DNA of 31,032 nucleotides from UBA1181 sp963631545 (lineage in GTDB: Bacteria; Bacteroidota; Bacteroidia; Bacteroidales; Paludibacteraceae), in contig CAVGRN010000023.1 in assembly GCA_963631545.1 (NCBI GenBank), positions 1 through 31,032 on the forward strand, given 5' to 3'. The notes beneath the pieces were generated by a model that searched no databases, was not told the DNA's origin, and was given only the letters and a program-made list of their open reading frames with translations. Within the stretch, counting starts at the first letter, position 1; each line of letters begins with the position of its first letter. Of the stretch, positions 7,163 to 14,914 are shown in pieces. The position numbers and the translations under genes were made by a program.

Positions 7163-8299
7163 CTATTTCACATCCTGCACCAAACGCACTGACTTACCCA
7201 AACACTGTTTCTCATTTCCTTCGCTCGACGCATCCGCAAATGCCGAGAAGCAATCGGCATTAAATCTGAAGTAAGAAGCAGCATACGAACTTCCATAAGG
7301 AGTTACATGGGCGGTAGCCAGCCAATAGTCGCCCGTATGCCCGTTAAAATTCACATACCGACCATCACCCAAGTCATCAAGCTCGCCAAGAATACCACCA
7401 CGACTATCTGCTCCCGGCAACGCCACAACGCCCAGATCCTCAAGTGCCTTAAACTGCTCTGGCGTGTAGGTGTTACCTGGGGATACCTTTAAATCCTCTC
7501 GGCATGATGATGGCACCTCCAAATTCGGCAGTGGTGCTTCTGTAGTGCCTGTGCCTATAACTGAGACGGACAACCCCTCGGGTGCTGTGAACCCAGCCGG
7601 AATCAACATAAAACACGTGATAGAGTCCTCTGCCGAGGTCTTGACATATCCCAACGTCCAATTATTGTTTTGGAAGAGGTATTGCCACTCCTCTAACGTT
7701 AGCGTTCTCCACATATTCGGGGTATTACCACCATTGCTGATGGCGTTGTACACGCCCCAGTCAGCCTTGGCGTAATCGCCAGTCAGACTGTTACTTTCGC
7801 TTCCCCCTATGTAATAGTCAGACTCTACGACCGACACGAGATGCTCCGAGTACGACCAAGGTTGGTACACCTTTGCGCCTCCGCTCCAGCCGCTCGTACC
7901 CCAACCAAAGAGGTCGATCCAGCCATCGTAGGTTTCGGAGATTTTGTTATTGTCCTCACCGACGCAGTCGTATTGTTTTTCAGCGAAACGCCACGTTCCT
8001 TTTGCCTCGCCGTCTGCCGTCGCATGCGTACCCTGCATTGCGTTAAACTGCAGGTTGCCCTGCGAAAAGTAGACACTCTTAGTAGGAGAAACTTTGTACG
8101 CAGCCTTTACAAGCGCGCCATTCACCACAGTTGGCGTTGCGACCTCAACCGGCTCTTCCACGCTCTCCTCAGTAATGACGTTACAACTATCAGCCACCGC
8201 CTTATCCTGAGACTCTGCGGCGCCGCCTTTGCACGACACCGACAAACACGCCAATGCTGACAACATCATCGGCAAAAACACCCATTGGTTTTTCTTCAT
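7163..8299 (-). CDS. Lipoprotein of the Bacteroidales 'FSQGNLQ/WRFAE' type
   Basis: This 378-residue protein has a type II signal peptide with the lipidated cysteine at residue 23 (LSVSC). A low-complexity acidic linker follows to about residue 60, then a globular domain with the blocks VYFSQGNLQFN, WRFAEKQYD, WIDLFGWGTSG, EWQYLF and GDYWLAT. These blocks recur in many Bacteroidales surface lipoproteins and resemble the FISUMP/DUF1566-like fold. No catalytic residues are apparent, and the family has no established function that I know of. The promoter is at 8371-8402. It may be the first gene of a unit with lemA and the large membrane protein. Confidence 0.8.
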   Translation of the reverse strand: MKKNQWVFLPMMLSALACLSVSCKGGAAESQDKAVADSCNVITEESVEEPVEVATPTVVNGALVKAAYKVSPTKSVYFSQGNLQFNAMQGTHATADGEAKGTWRFAEKQYDCVGEDNNKISETYDGWIDLFGWGTSGWSGGAKVYQPWSYSEHLVSVVESDYYIGGSESNSLTGDYAKADWGVYNAISNGGNTPNMWRTLTLEEWQYLFQNNNWTLGYVKTSAEDSITCFMLIPAGFTAPEGLSVSVIGTGTTEAPLPNLEVPSSCREDLKVSPGNTYTPEQFKALEDLGVVALPGADSRGGILGELDDLGDGRYVNFNGHTGDYWLATAHVTPYGSSYAASYFRFNADCFSAFADASSEGNEKQCLGKSVRLVQDVK

Positions 8300-8370
8300 C
8301 TTTATTGGTAAAATTTTAAAATGAATGATTAAATTTTAGAATGGAAACGTACTTTCTATTCCGCTTTCAG

Positions 8371-8402
8371 CAAATGTAGAACATTCCAATTACATTCGCA
8401 AA
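8371..8402 (-). promoter_or_regulatory. Promoter of the lipoprotein-lemA unit
   Basis: On the minus strand TTTG (8399-8402) is followed after exactly 20 bases by TACATTTG (8371-8378). This is a full consensus match. The leader would be about 65 bases. Confidence 0.7.
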
Positions 8403-8564
8403 TAGATTTTTGGCAAATAGAAACTCAAACTTCTTACGCCCACGAAAATCTTTTCTCTCCTATATGTTTCCGCACAAAAAAGCGATTCTGAAGAAAGAAA
8501 AACAAGATTTTAATCACTGAATATCAATCGTTTGCAAAAATCAGAAGAAAAACAAACGGAAAAA

Positions 8565-8596
8565 CTTGTAAAATAAAAACCTTAATACTACCTTTG
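8565..8596 (+). promoter_or_regulatory. Promoter of tRNA-Met
   Basis: CTTG at 8565-8568, 20 bases of spacing and TACCTTTG at 8589-8596. Transcription would begin near 8603, about 25 bases before the mature tRNA. Confidence 0.75.
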
Positions 8597-8627
8597 CACC
8601 ACGAATTTAGAAGTAAGTTCGGCTATA

Positions 8628-8700
8628 TGCGGAGTGGAGCAGTTGGCAGCTCGTTGGGCTCATAACCCAAAGGTCGTTTGTTCGAGTCAAACCTCCGCAA
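8628..8700 (+). tRNA. tRNA-fMet(CAT), initiator type
   Basis: A complete 73-base cloverleaf: acceptor stem TGCGGAG/CTCCGCA, D arm GAGC/GCTC, anticodon arm TTGGG-CTCATAA-CCCAA with anticodon CAT, T arm GTTTG/CAAAC and discriminator A at 8700. Three consecutive G:C pairs at the base of the anticodon stem and an A11:T24 pair in the D stem are marks of initiator tRNAs. Position 1:72 is a weak T:A pair rather than the C/A mismatch of Escherichia coli. CCA is not encoded. It has its own promoter and terminator. Confidence 0.93.
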
Positions 8701-8708
8701 CTGTTTTC

Positions 8709-8735
8709 AAGGATGTGCGCCCACATCCTTTTTTT
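8709..8735 (+). terminator. Terminator of tRNA-Met
   Basis: A perfect 9-bp stem (AAGGATGTG 8709-8717 with CACATCCTT 8722-8730), a 4-base loop and a run of seven T (8729-8735). Confidence 0.85.
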
Positions 8736-8800
8736 GTGTCCAAGCGATTTCCGTAACCGCCGCAACATGATTTTTCATTCCCTTCCTTCATATAAATTCT

Positions 8801-8878
8801 CACTCAGCAATCCTCATCTCCAAAATCTCACTAATTCCACATTTAACTCTCCATTCCTAATTCCTCATTCCATAATTA
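8801..8878. repeat. Degenerate low-complexity intergenic repeat
   Basis: One strand is almost all pyrimidine plus A, with recurrent units such as CATTCC, TAATTCC, CTCAT and CTCAC (for example CATTCCTAATTCCTCATTCC at 8852-8871). The units are imperfect and the tract is short. It lies between the tRNA terminator and topA, where no gene is seen. Confidence 0.4.
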
Positions 8879-8934
8879 TATAGATTGTCTTTTTTTTGTT
8901 TACTTTGCACCCGATTTTCGATTCTTAAACAAGT

Positions 8935-11376
8935 ATGCAAAAGAATTTGGTAATAGTGGAGTCTCCTGCGAAAGCAAAAACCATTGAGAAATTTTTGGGT
9001 GGAGATTACAAGGTAATGTCGAGTTTCGGACATATTCGAGATTTGAAGAAAAAGGGTCTGGGCATAGATATCGCCCATCACTTCGCTCCTGACTATGAGG
9101 TGCCTGACGACAAAAAGACGCTTGTAGCCGACCTGAAAAAGAACGCCAAGGCAGCCGACATCGTATGGCTCGCATCCGATGAAGACCGCGAGGGAGAGGC
9201 TATCGCCTGGCACCTGTTCGAGGTGCTGGGGCTGGACAAAGAGCATACCCGCCGCATCGTCTTCCACGAAATCACCAAAAACGCCATCCTGCACGCCATT
9301 GAGAATCCCCGCGAGATAGACGAGAACCTCGTGTGCGCCCAGCAGGCCCGCCGCGTGTTAGACCGCCTCGTCGGTTTCGAACTCTCGCCCATCCTCTGGA
9401 AGAAGGTGAAGCCCTCTCTCTCCGCCGGCCGCGTACAATCTGTTACCGTGCGCCTGATCGTAGACCGCGAGCGCGAGATCAAAGCCTTCGCCGCCGAATC
9501 CGCCTACCGCGTACGCGCCGTGTTCCGCGTGAAAGACGCCAAAGGCAAAGCCGTGGAGCTGCGCGCCGACCTATCCGACCGACTGAAAGACAAAGCCGAG
9601 GCTATGGCTTTCTTGGAGCAGTGCAAAAACGCGACGTTCACCGTCGAGAATGTGGAAAAGAAACCCACCAAACGCTCGCCCGCAGCACCTTTCACCACGT
9701 CGACCCTCCAACAGGAGGCCGCCCGCAAATTGGGCTTCTCCGTTTCCCAAACAATGTCTGTGGCGCAACGCCTCTACGAGTCGGGAAAAATCACCTATAT
9801 GAGAACAGACTCGGTGAACCTTTCCTCGCTCGCCCTCAACACCGCCAAAGGGGAAATCATCTCAATGATGGGCGAACGCTACCACCAAATGCGCCAATAC
9901 CACACGAAGTCGAAAGGAGCGCAAGAGGCGCACGAAGCCATCCGCCCCACCTACTTGAACCAGCACGAAATAGAAGGTTCTGCCCAGGAGAAACGACTCT
10001 ACGACCTGATATGGAAACGCACCATCGCCTCCCAAATGGCTGAGGCTGAAATCGAAAAGACCACCGTAACCATCACCGTGGACGGCATACCAGGCCGGAA
10101 GTTCGTAACCGAAGGCGAAGTGCTGCTCTTCGACGGCTTCCTGCGCGTATATATGGAATCGTCTGACGACGACGAGGCAAAGGAAGACAACCACCTGCTT
10201 CCACCCCTCTCCGTGGGCGACAAGCTATCTGACTTGCAGATGATCGAAGCGTGTCAACGCTTCAGCCAACGCCCGCCGCGCTACACCGAGGCAAGCCTCG
10301 TGCGCAAGTTGGAGGAACTGGGCATCGGCCGCCCTTCCACCTATGCGACAACCATTTCCACCATCCAAAACCGCGGATATGTGGTGCGCGAAGACCGCGA
10401 GGGAACGGAACGCAAATTCAACGTCATCTCCCTGAAAAACGGAACTATCACCGAAGAAGAAAAAACCGAAATGGTGGGCGTGGAGAAATCAAAACTGTTC
10501 CCTACTGACATAGGCGCAGTGGTGAACGATTTCCTCCAAGAATATTTCCCAGACATATTGGACTATAACTTCACCGCCAACGTCGAGAAAACCTTTGACG
10601 AAGTGGCAGAGGGGAAGGAAGAGTGGACTTCCTACATCGACTCCTTCTACAAAGCGTTCCACCCAACCGTGGAGAACGCCGAAACCCACTCCGAACGGAA
10701 AGTGGGCGAACGCCAAGTGGGCGTAGACCCTGCGAGCGGGAAGCCGGTGTTCGTGAAAATAGGACGCTTCGGTCCCGTCGCCCAAATCGGAACGGCAGAC
10801 GACGAGGAGAAACCGCGGTTCGCATCGCTCCGCAAAGACCAATCGCTCGAAACCATCACGTTCGACGAGGTGATGGATCTCTTCAAACTGCCAAGAGACA
10901 TCGGCGAATACGAAGGCAAGACAATGACCGTCGCCATAGGCCGTTTCGGCGCATATGTCAAGCACGACTCCAAATTCTATTCCCTGAAAAAGACGGACGA
11001 CCCGATGCAACTGACCGCCACCCGCGCAATCGAACTCATTGAAGAAAAACGCACGCAAGAGGCGAACAAATACATCAAACAGTTTGAAGCGGAAGGCATC
11101 GACGTGTGCAACGGCCGTTTCGGCCCATACCTCGCCTACAACGGCGCAAACTACAAGTTGCCAAAGGGAACGGACACCGCCGCACTGACCGCCGAAGCGT
11201 GCAAAGACATCATCGAGAAGCAAGGCATCAAAGAGCCTAAGACGAAACGCACCACCAAGGCGGCTGCGACAAAGAAAACCGCCACGGCGAAAAAGACCTC
11301 CAAAACAACAACCGACAGCGAAAAACCCAAGAAGGCCACCACGAGGAAGACTTCTTCCACAAAAAAGTCATCTTGA
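8935..11376 (+). CDS. topA: DNA topoisomerase I (type IA)
   Basis: The enzyme relaxes negative supercoils by passing one strand through a transient single-strand break. The TOPRIM domain has Glu9 (VESPAKAKTIE) and the acidic triad Asp82/Asp84/Glu86 in SDEDREGE. The active-site tyrosine is Tyr288 in ITYMRTDS. After the core come TopA C-terminal repeats of the GRFG type (GRFGPVAQIG, GRFGAYVKHD, GRFGPYLAYN) instead of the Cys4 zinc fingers found in enterobacteria. The last 55 or so residues are a Lys/Thr/Ala-rich basic tail. At 813 residues it fits Bacteroidota homologues. A weak -7 element (TTACTTTG, 8900-8907) precedes the start. A hairpin follows at 11404-11427, so read-through into pepT is possible. 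Confidence 0.97.
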   Translation: MQKNLVIVESPAKAKTIEKFLGGDYKVMSSFGHIRDLKKKGLGIDIAHHFAPDYEVPDDKKTLVADLKKNAKAADIVWLASDEDREGEAIAWHLFEVLGLDKEHTRRIVFHEITKNAILHAIENPREIDENLVCAQQARRVLDRLVGFELSPILWKKVKPSLSAGRVQSVTVRLIVDREREIKAFAAESAYRVRAVFRVKDAKGKAVELRADLSDRLKDKAEAMAFLEQCKNATFTVENVEKKPTKRSPAAPFTTSTLQQEAARKLGFSVSQTMSVAQRLYESGKITYMRTDSVNLSSLALNTAKGEIISMMGERYHQMRQYHTKSKGAQEAHEAIRPTYLNQHEIEGSAQEKRLYDLIWKRTIASQMAEAEIEKTTVTITVDGIPGRKFVTEGEVLLFDGFLRVYMESSDDDEAKEDNHLLPPLSVGDKLSDLQMIEACQRFSQRPPRYTEASLVRKLEELGIGRPSTYATTISTIQNRGYVVREDREGTERKFNVISLKNGTITEEEKTEMVGVEKSKLFPTDIGAVVNDFLQEYFPDILDYNFTANVEKTFDEVAEGKEEWTSYIDSFYKAFHPTVENAETHSERKVGERQVGVDPASGKPVFVKIGRFGPVAQIGTADDEEKPRFASLRKDQSLETITFDEVMDLFKLPRDIGEYEGKTMTVAIGRFGAYVKHDSKFYSLKKTDDPMQLTATRAIELIEEKRTQEANKYIKQFEAEGIDVCNGRFGPYLAYNGANYKLPKGTDTAALTAEACKDIIEKQGIKEPKTKRTTKAAATKKTATAKKTSKTTTDSEKPKKATTRKTSSTKKSS

Positions 11377-11403
11377 CGGATTACTGAAAACGGAAAACTA
11401 ATG

Positions 11404-11430
11404 GTCCGGAGGTGAACATCTCCGGACTTT
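11404..11430 (+). terminator. Weak terminator-like hairpin between topA and pepT
   Basis: An 8-bp stem (GTCCGGAG 11404-11411 with CTCCGGAC 11420-11427) is followed by only three T. No promoter is evident before pepT, so this may be a partial terminator or mRNA-stabilising element inside a longer operon. Confidence 0.45.
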
Positions 11431-11459
11431 CAACATATTGCATTAACACTAACTGAAAA

Positions 11460-12689
11460 ATGGAACCCTTATCTATACGCTTCCTGCGATACATAGGTTA
11501 TGAAACGACTTCGGACGAAACGCAGACAAAGTCGCCAACCACCGACGGCCAGTTCGTCCTTGCCAACGCCCTAAAAACGGAATTAGAGGAGATGGGCTTA
11601 GACGACGTCTCTGTGGACAATAACGGATACCTCACCGCAACCATCCCGGCAACCGCCGAGCAGAAATGCCCCACCATCGGGTTCATCGCCCACTTAGACA
11701 CCAGTCCCGAAGCCTCCGGCCGCCAAGTAAAGGCGCGAATCGTGAAATACACGGGCGAAGACATCCTGCTGAACGCAGAAAACGGCAAAACCCTCTCCGC
11801 CGCCGCATTCCCCGAGCTGAACAATTACATCGGCCAGGAGATCATCGTAACGGACGGGAACACCCTCCTCGGTGCCGACGACAAGGCAGGAATCGCCGAA
11901 ATCATGGCTATGGCCGAACACTTCATGCAACACCCCGAAGAGGGACACGGCGTGATACGCATCGCCTTCACACCCGACGAGGAGATAGGCCACGGCGCAG
12001 ACCTCTTAGACGTTGGGTCCTTCGGAGCCGACTGGGCCTACACCGTGGATGGCGGCGAGATTGGCGAATTGGAATACGAGAACTTCAACGCCGCCGCTGC
12101 TGAACTGACCGTGCAAGGGCGCAACGTCCACCCCGGCTCAGCCAAAGGGAAAATGATCAACGCCGCACGCATCGCCACAACATTCGTGTCGATGCTGCCA
12201 CCGGGCGAGGTGCCGGAAAAAACCGAAGGCTACGAGGGATTCATCCACCTACTCAATATGGAGGGAAACGTAGACGTAGCAAAGCTGAAGCTCATCATCC
12301 GCGACCACGACAACGCCAAGTTCGCCCAAAAGAAAGACCTGATGCAACGCATCGCCAACCAACTGAAAGAGGCGAACCCAGGCGTGGAAATCTCATTGGA
12401 GATAAAAGACCAATACAAAAATATGCTCGAGCAGATCAAACCCGTGATGCACGTGGTGGAAGTGGCCAAAGAGGCGATGCTCCACGCTGGCGTAACGCCA
12501 AAGGTGAAGCCCATCCGCGGCGGGACGGACGGCGCCAACCTCTCGTTCAAAGGGCTGCCTTGCCCCAACCTGTTTGCCGGCGGCGTGAACTTCCACAGTT
12601 GCTACGAGTTTCTGCCAGTGGCGTCGATGGAGAAATCCGCCGAGGTGCTGAAAGAAATCTGCCGCTTAGTGGCAACACATCAGGCGTAA
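11460..12689 (+). CDS. pepT: Peptidase T (tripeptide aminopeptidase)
   Basis: This cytoplasmic M20B metallopeptidase removes the N-terminal residue of tripeptides. The 409 residues match the family length. Zinc ligands and catalytic residues are in place: His78 and Asp80 (HLDTSP), Asp140 (GADDKAG), Glu174-Glu175 (TPDEEIG), Asp197 (TVDGGE) and His379 (NFHSCYE). The lid-domain motif NVHPGSAKGKM is also conserved. It starts 83 bases after topA and ends 4 bases before the esterase gene. The short gaps from here to 21293 suggest one transcript. Confidence 0.95.
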   Translation: MEPLSIRFLRYIGYETTSDETQTKSPTTDGQFVLANALKTELEEMGLDDVSVDNNGYLTATIPATAEQKCPTIGFIAHLDTSPEASGRQVKARIVKYTGEDILLNAENGKTLSAAAFPELNNYIGQEIIVTDGNTLLGADDKAGIAEIMAMAEHFMQHPEEGHGVIRIAFTPDEEIGHGADLLDVGSFGADWAYTVDGGEIGELEYENFNAAAAELTVQGRNVHPGSAKGKMINAARIATTFVSMLPPGEVPEKTEGYEGFIHLLNMEGNVDVAKLKLIIRDHDNAKFAQKKDLMQRIANQLKEANPGVEISLEIKDQYKNMLEQIKPVMHVVEVAKEAMLHAGVTPKVKPIRGGTDGANLSFKGLPCPNLFAGGVNFHSCYEFLPVASMEKSAEVLKEICRLVATHQA

Positions 12690-12693
12690 CGGT

Positions 12694-13566
12694 ATGAACA
12701 AAAGGACACTCCTACTCCTTCCGCTACTGTTCCTGCCCCTCCTCGCATCCGCCAAAGCGAAGTATGAAGTGCAGAAACTCTGGGACGACCCGACCGACCG
12801 CCGAGAACGCCGCCCCGAGCTGCGCATATTCCGCCCCAAAGAGAAGAAAAGCAACCTCTGCATACTGATATGCCCTGGCGGCAGCTACCACCACTTAGGA
12901 TTGACCAACGAGGGAAGCGAAGTGGCAGAATACATCAACCAGTGGGGCGTTGTGGCTGTGGTGCTGCGCTACCGCGTCGCTATGAGGGGCAACCACCACC
13001 CCGCTATGATCGAGGATTTCCAGCGAGCGATGCAGATACTCCGCAACAAGAGCCGCGAATGGGACATCAGCCGCATTGGCAGCATCGGCTTCTCGGCTGG
13101 CGGACACCTCGTTACATTAGGCGCTGCCACGCACACCAATTATCTGAAAATGAGAGGTATACCAACGGACAGCGTGAATCTGCGCCCCGACTTCACATCG
13201 CCCATCTACCCCGTAATCTCCACCGACGACAGCGTCATCCACCAAAAATCCTTCGTCAACCTATTCGCAGAAAAGGAAATAATGGCCTCGCTCCGCGACT
13301 CATTCTCTATGGAGAAGAGCATACCCAGCGATATGCCGCCAGTTTTTCTGTTAGCCTGCCGCGACGACGATGTGGTGGACTACCGCAACAGCGAAATGCT
13401 TCATAAAGCACTTGTAGCCAAGAAGATAAAACACGAATACCACTTAATGGAACACGGCGGCCACGGCTTTGGCATGATACGCACCCGAAGCGAAGAAACA
13501 AAAAACTGGGCCGAATTGTTGCAGAATTGGTTAATAAGTAATAATTTTCTGGAAACGCAAAAATGA
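12694..13566 (+). CDS. Secreted alpha/beta hydrolase (acetyl-xylan-esterase-like)
   Basis: This 290-residue protein has a signal peptide (residues 1-20, ending ASA). The fold markers are the oxyanion loop CPGGSYHHL (60-68), the nucleophile elbow GFSAGG with Ser134, an acid within CRDDDVVD (Asp225 or Asp226) and His257 in GGHGFG. This is the layout of the BD-FAE/acetyl-xylan esterase group of alpha/beta hydrolases, which deacylate plant polysaccharides. The real substrate cannot be told from sequence; no other carbohydrate-active genes lie nearby, which argues against a polysaccharide-utilisation locus. It starts 4 bases after pepT. Confidence 0.87.
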   Translation: MNKRTLLLLPLLFLPLLASAKAKYEVQKLWDDPTDRRERRPELRIFRPKEKKSNLCILICPGGSYHHLGLTNEGSEVAEYINQWGVVAVVLRYRVAMRGNHHPAMIEDFQRAMQILRNKSREWDISRIGSIGFSAGGHLVTLGAATHTNYLKMRGIPTDSVNLRPDFTSPIYPVISTDDSVIHQKSFVNLFAEKEIMASLRDSFSMEKSIPSDMPPVFLLACRDDDVVDYRNSEMLHKALVAKKIKHEYHLMEHGGHGFGMIRTRSEETKNWAELLQNWLISNNFLETQK

Positions 13567-13584
13567 CAATCTAATCATAGGAAA

Positions 13585-14883
13585 ATGAATAAATTTGAAC
13601 CCGAAATAGAATTCCAACCCCGGGAGGTGATCAAATCTTTCCAGGAGCAAAAGATGCGCGAGGCACTCGCCTATCTGAAGGCTAAATCGCCCTTCTACCA
13701 AAAAATGTTTTTGGACAACCACATCGACGTGGACAAAGTCAAGACCTTGGAAGACCTGACAACCATCCCGCTCACCACCAAGGAAGACCTCCAAACGCAC
13801 AACAAAGACTTCTTCTGCGTGGAGCCATCGGAGATTCGCGACTACATCACCACCTCTGGCACACTCTCGGACCCCACAACCTTTGCCGTTACAGACAAAG
13901 ACCTCGACCGATTGGCGTACAACGAGGCAATCTCGTTTATGGCAACCGGATACGAAAAAAGCGACATATATCAACTGATGACCACCATCGACAAGCGATT
14001 TATGGCCGGCTACGCCTACTGCCTGGGCATCCGTATGATGGGTGCGGGACTGATCCGCGTGGGCAACGGAATCCCAGAACTGCAGTGGGACACCATCCGC
14101 CGCATCCGCCCAACCGCCATCATCTGCGTGCCTTCCTTCATCCTGCGCATCATACGCTACGCCGAGGAACACGGCATCGACTACCGCAACTCAAGCGTGA
14201 AAAAAGCCGTTTGCATCGGTGAAAACCTCCGCAACGACGACTTCAGCCTCAACCTCTTAGGAACGAAAATCAAAGAGAAATGGGACATCGAACTCTTCTC
14301 GACCTACGCCTCCACCGAGATGGGGACCTCATTCTGCGAATGTAAGGCGGGCAACGGCGGACACCACCACCCCGAACTCATCATCTGCGAACTGCTCGAC
14401 GAAAACAACAACCCCGTGAAAGAGGGCGAAGCCGGCGAACTCACCATCACCACCTTAGGCGTGGAGGGGATGCCGCTGCTGCGCTTCCGCACTGGCGACG
14501 TGGCGCGTTTCCACTACGAGCCTTGCCGCTGCGGAAGAACCACTATGCGCATCAGCCCCATCATCGGACGTAAAAAACAAATGATCAAATTCAAGGGGAC
14601 GACCCTCTACCCCGCATCCGTGTTCGACGTCTTAGACAACACAGACTATGTGGAGAACTACTACGTGGAAGTGAAATCCAACGAAATCGGTATGGACCAC
14701 CTCACCGCCTTCGTCGGCGTGCGCGAACCTAAACCCGAATTGGTGAAAGACCTGAAAGACCGCTTCCGCGCCAAACTGCGCGTCGCACCCGACGTGGTGT
14801 TCAAACCCATCGACGAAATCGCCCAAATCGTGCTTCCAGAAATCAAACGCAAACCTGTGAAGTTTATCGACAACAGAAAATAA
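13585..14883 (+). CDS. PaaK-like AMP-forming CoA ligase (phenylacetate-CoA ligase / CoF synthetase family)
   Basis: This 432-residue adenylate-forming enzyme carries the ATP loop TTSGTLSDPTTF (89-100), the motif STYASTEMGTSF (239-250), the RTGD motif with Asp305 and a C-terminal domain starting GRKKQM and GTTLYPASVF. Cysteines 251, 253, 314 and 316 with nearby histidines suggest the structural zinc site of the PaaK family. Members activate aryl or acyl acids as AMP esters and pass them to CoA or another acceptor. The substrate is not predictable, and there is no phenylacetate catabolic cluster or indolepyruvate oxidoreductase here. It is followed 31 bases later by an acyltransferase gene, so the pair may supply and use an acyl or aryl group. 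Confidence 0.85.
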   Translation: MNKFEPEIEFQPREVIKSFQEQKMREALAYLKAKSPFYQKMFLDNHIDVDKVKTLEDLTTIPLTTKEDLQTHNKDFFCVEPSEIRDYITTSGTLSDPTTFAVTDKDLDRLAYNEAISFMATGYEKSDIYQLMTTIDKRFMAGYAYCLGIRMMGAGLIRVGNGIPELQWDTIRRIRPTAIICVPSFILRIIRYAEEHGIDYRNSSVKKAVCIGENLRNDDFSLNLLGTKIKEKWDIELFSTYASTEMGTSFCECKAGNGGHHHPELIICELLDENNNPVKEGEAGELTITTLGVEGMPLLRFRTGDVARFHYEPCRCGRTTMRISPIIGRKKQMIKFKGTTLYPASVFDVLDNTDYVENYYVEVKSNEIGMDHLTAFVGVREPKPELVKDLKDRFRAKLRVAPDVVFKPIDEIAQIVLPEIKRKPVKFIDNRK

Positions 14884-14914
14884 AAATACATAATCATTTG
14901 ATAATAAGGTTAGT

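Larger units (their letters stand above)
8300..8627. other. AT-rich intergenic region between the divergent lipoprotein gene and tRNA-Met
   Basis: This 328-base stretch holds the minus-strand lipoprotein promoter (8371-8402) and the plus-strand tRNA promoter (8565-8596). The remainder (about 8403-8564) is AT-rich, and I see no gene, repeat or RNA structure in it. Confidence 0.7.

Noticed and set aside
10489..11223. Minus-strand frame of 244 codons inside topA
   Set aside because: It is fully antisense to an intact topA and has no recognisable domain; a shadow of GC-biased codon use.
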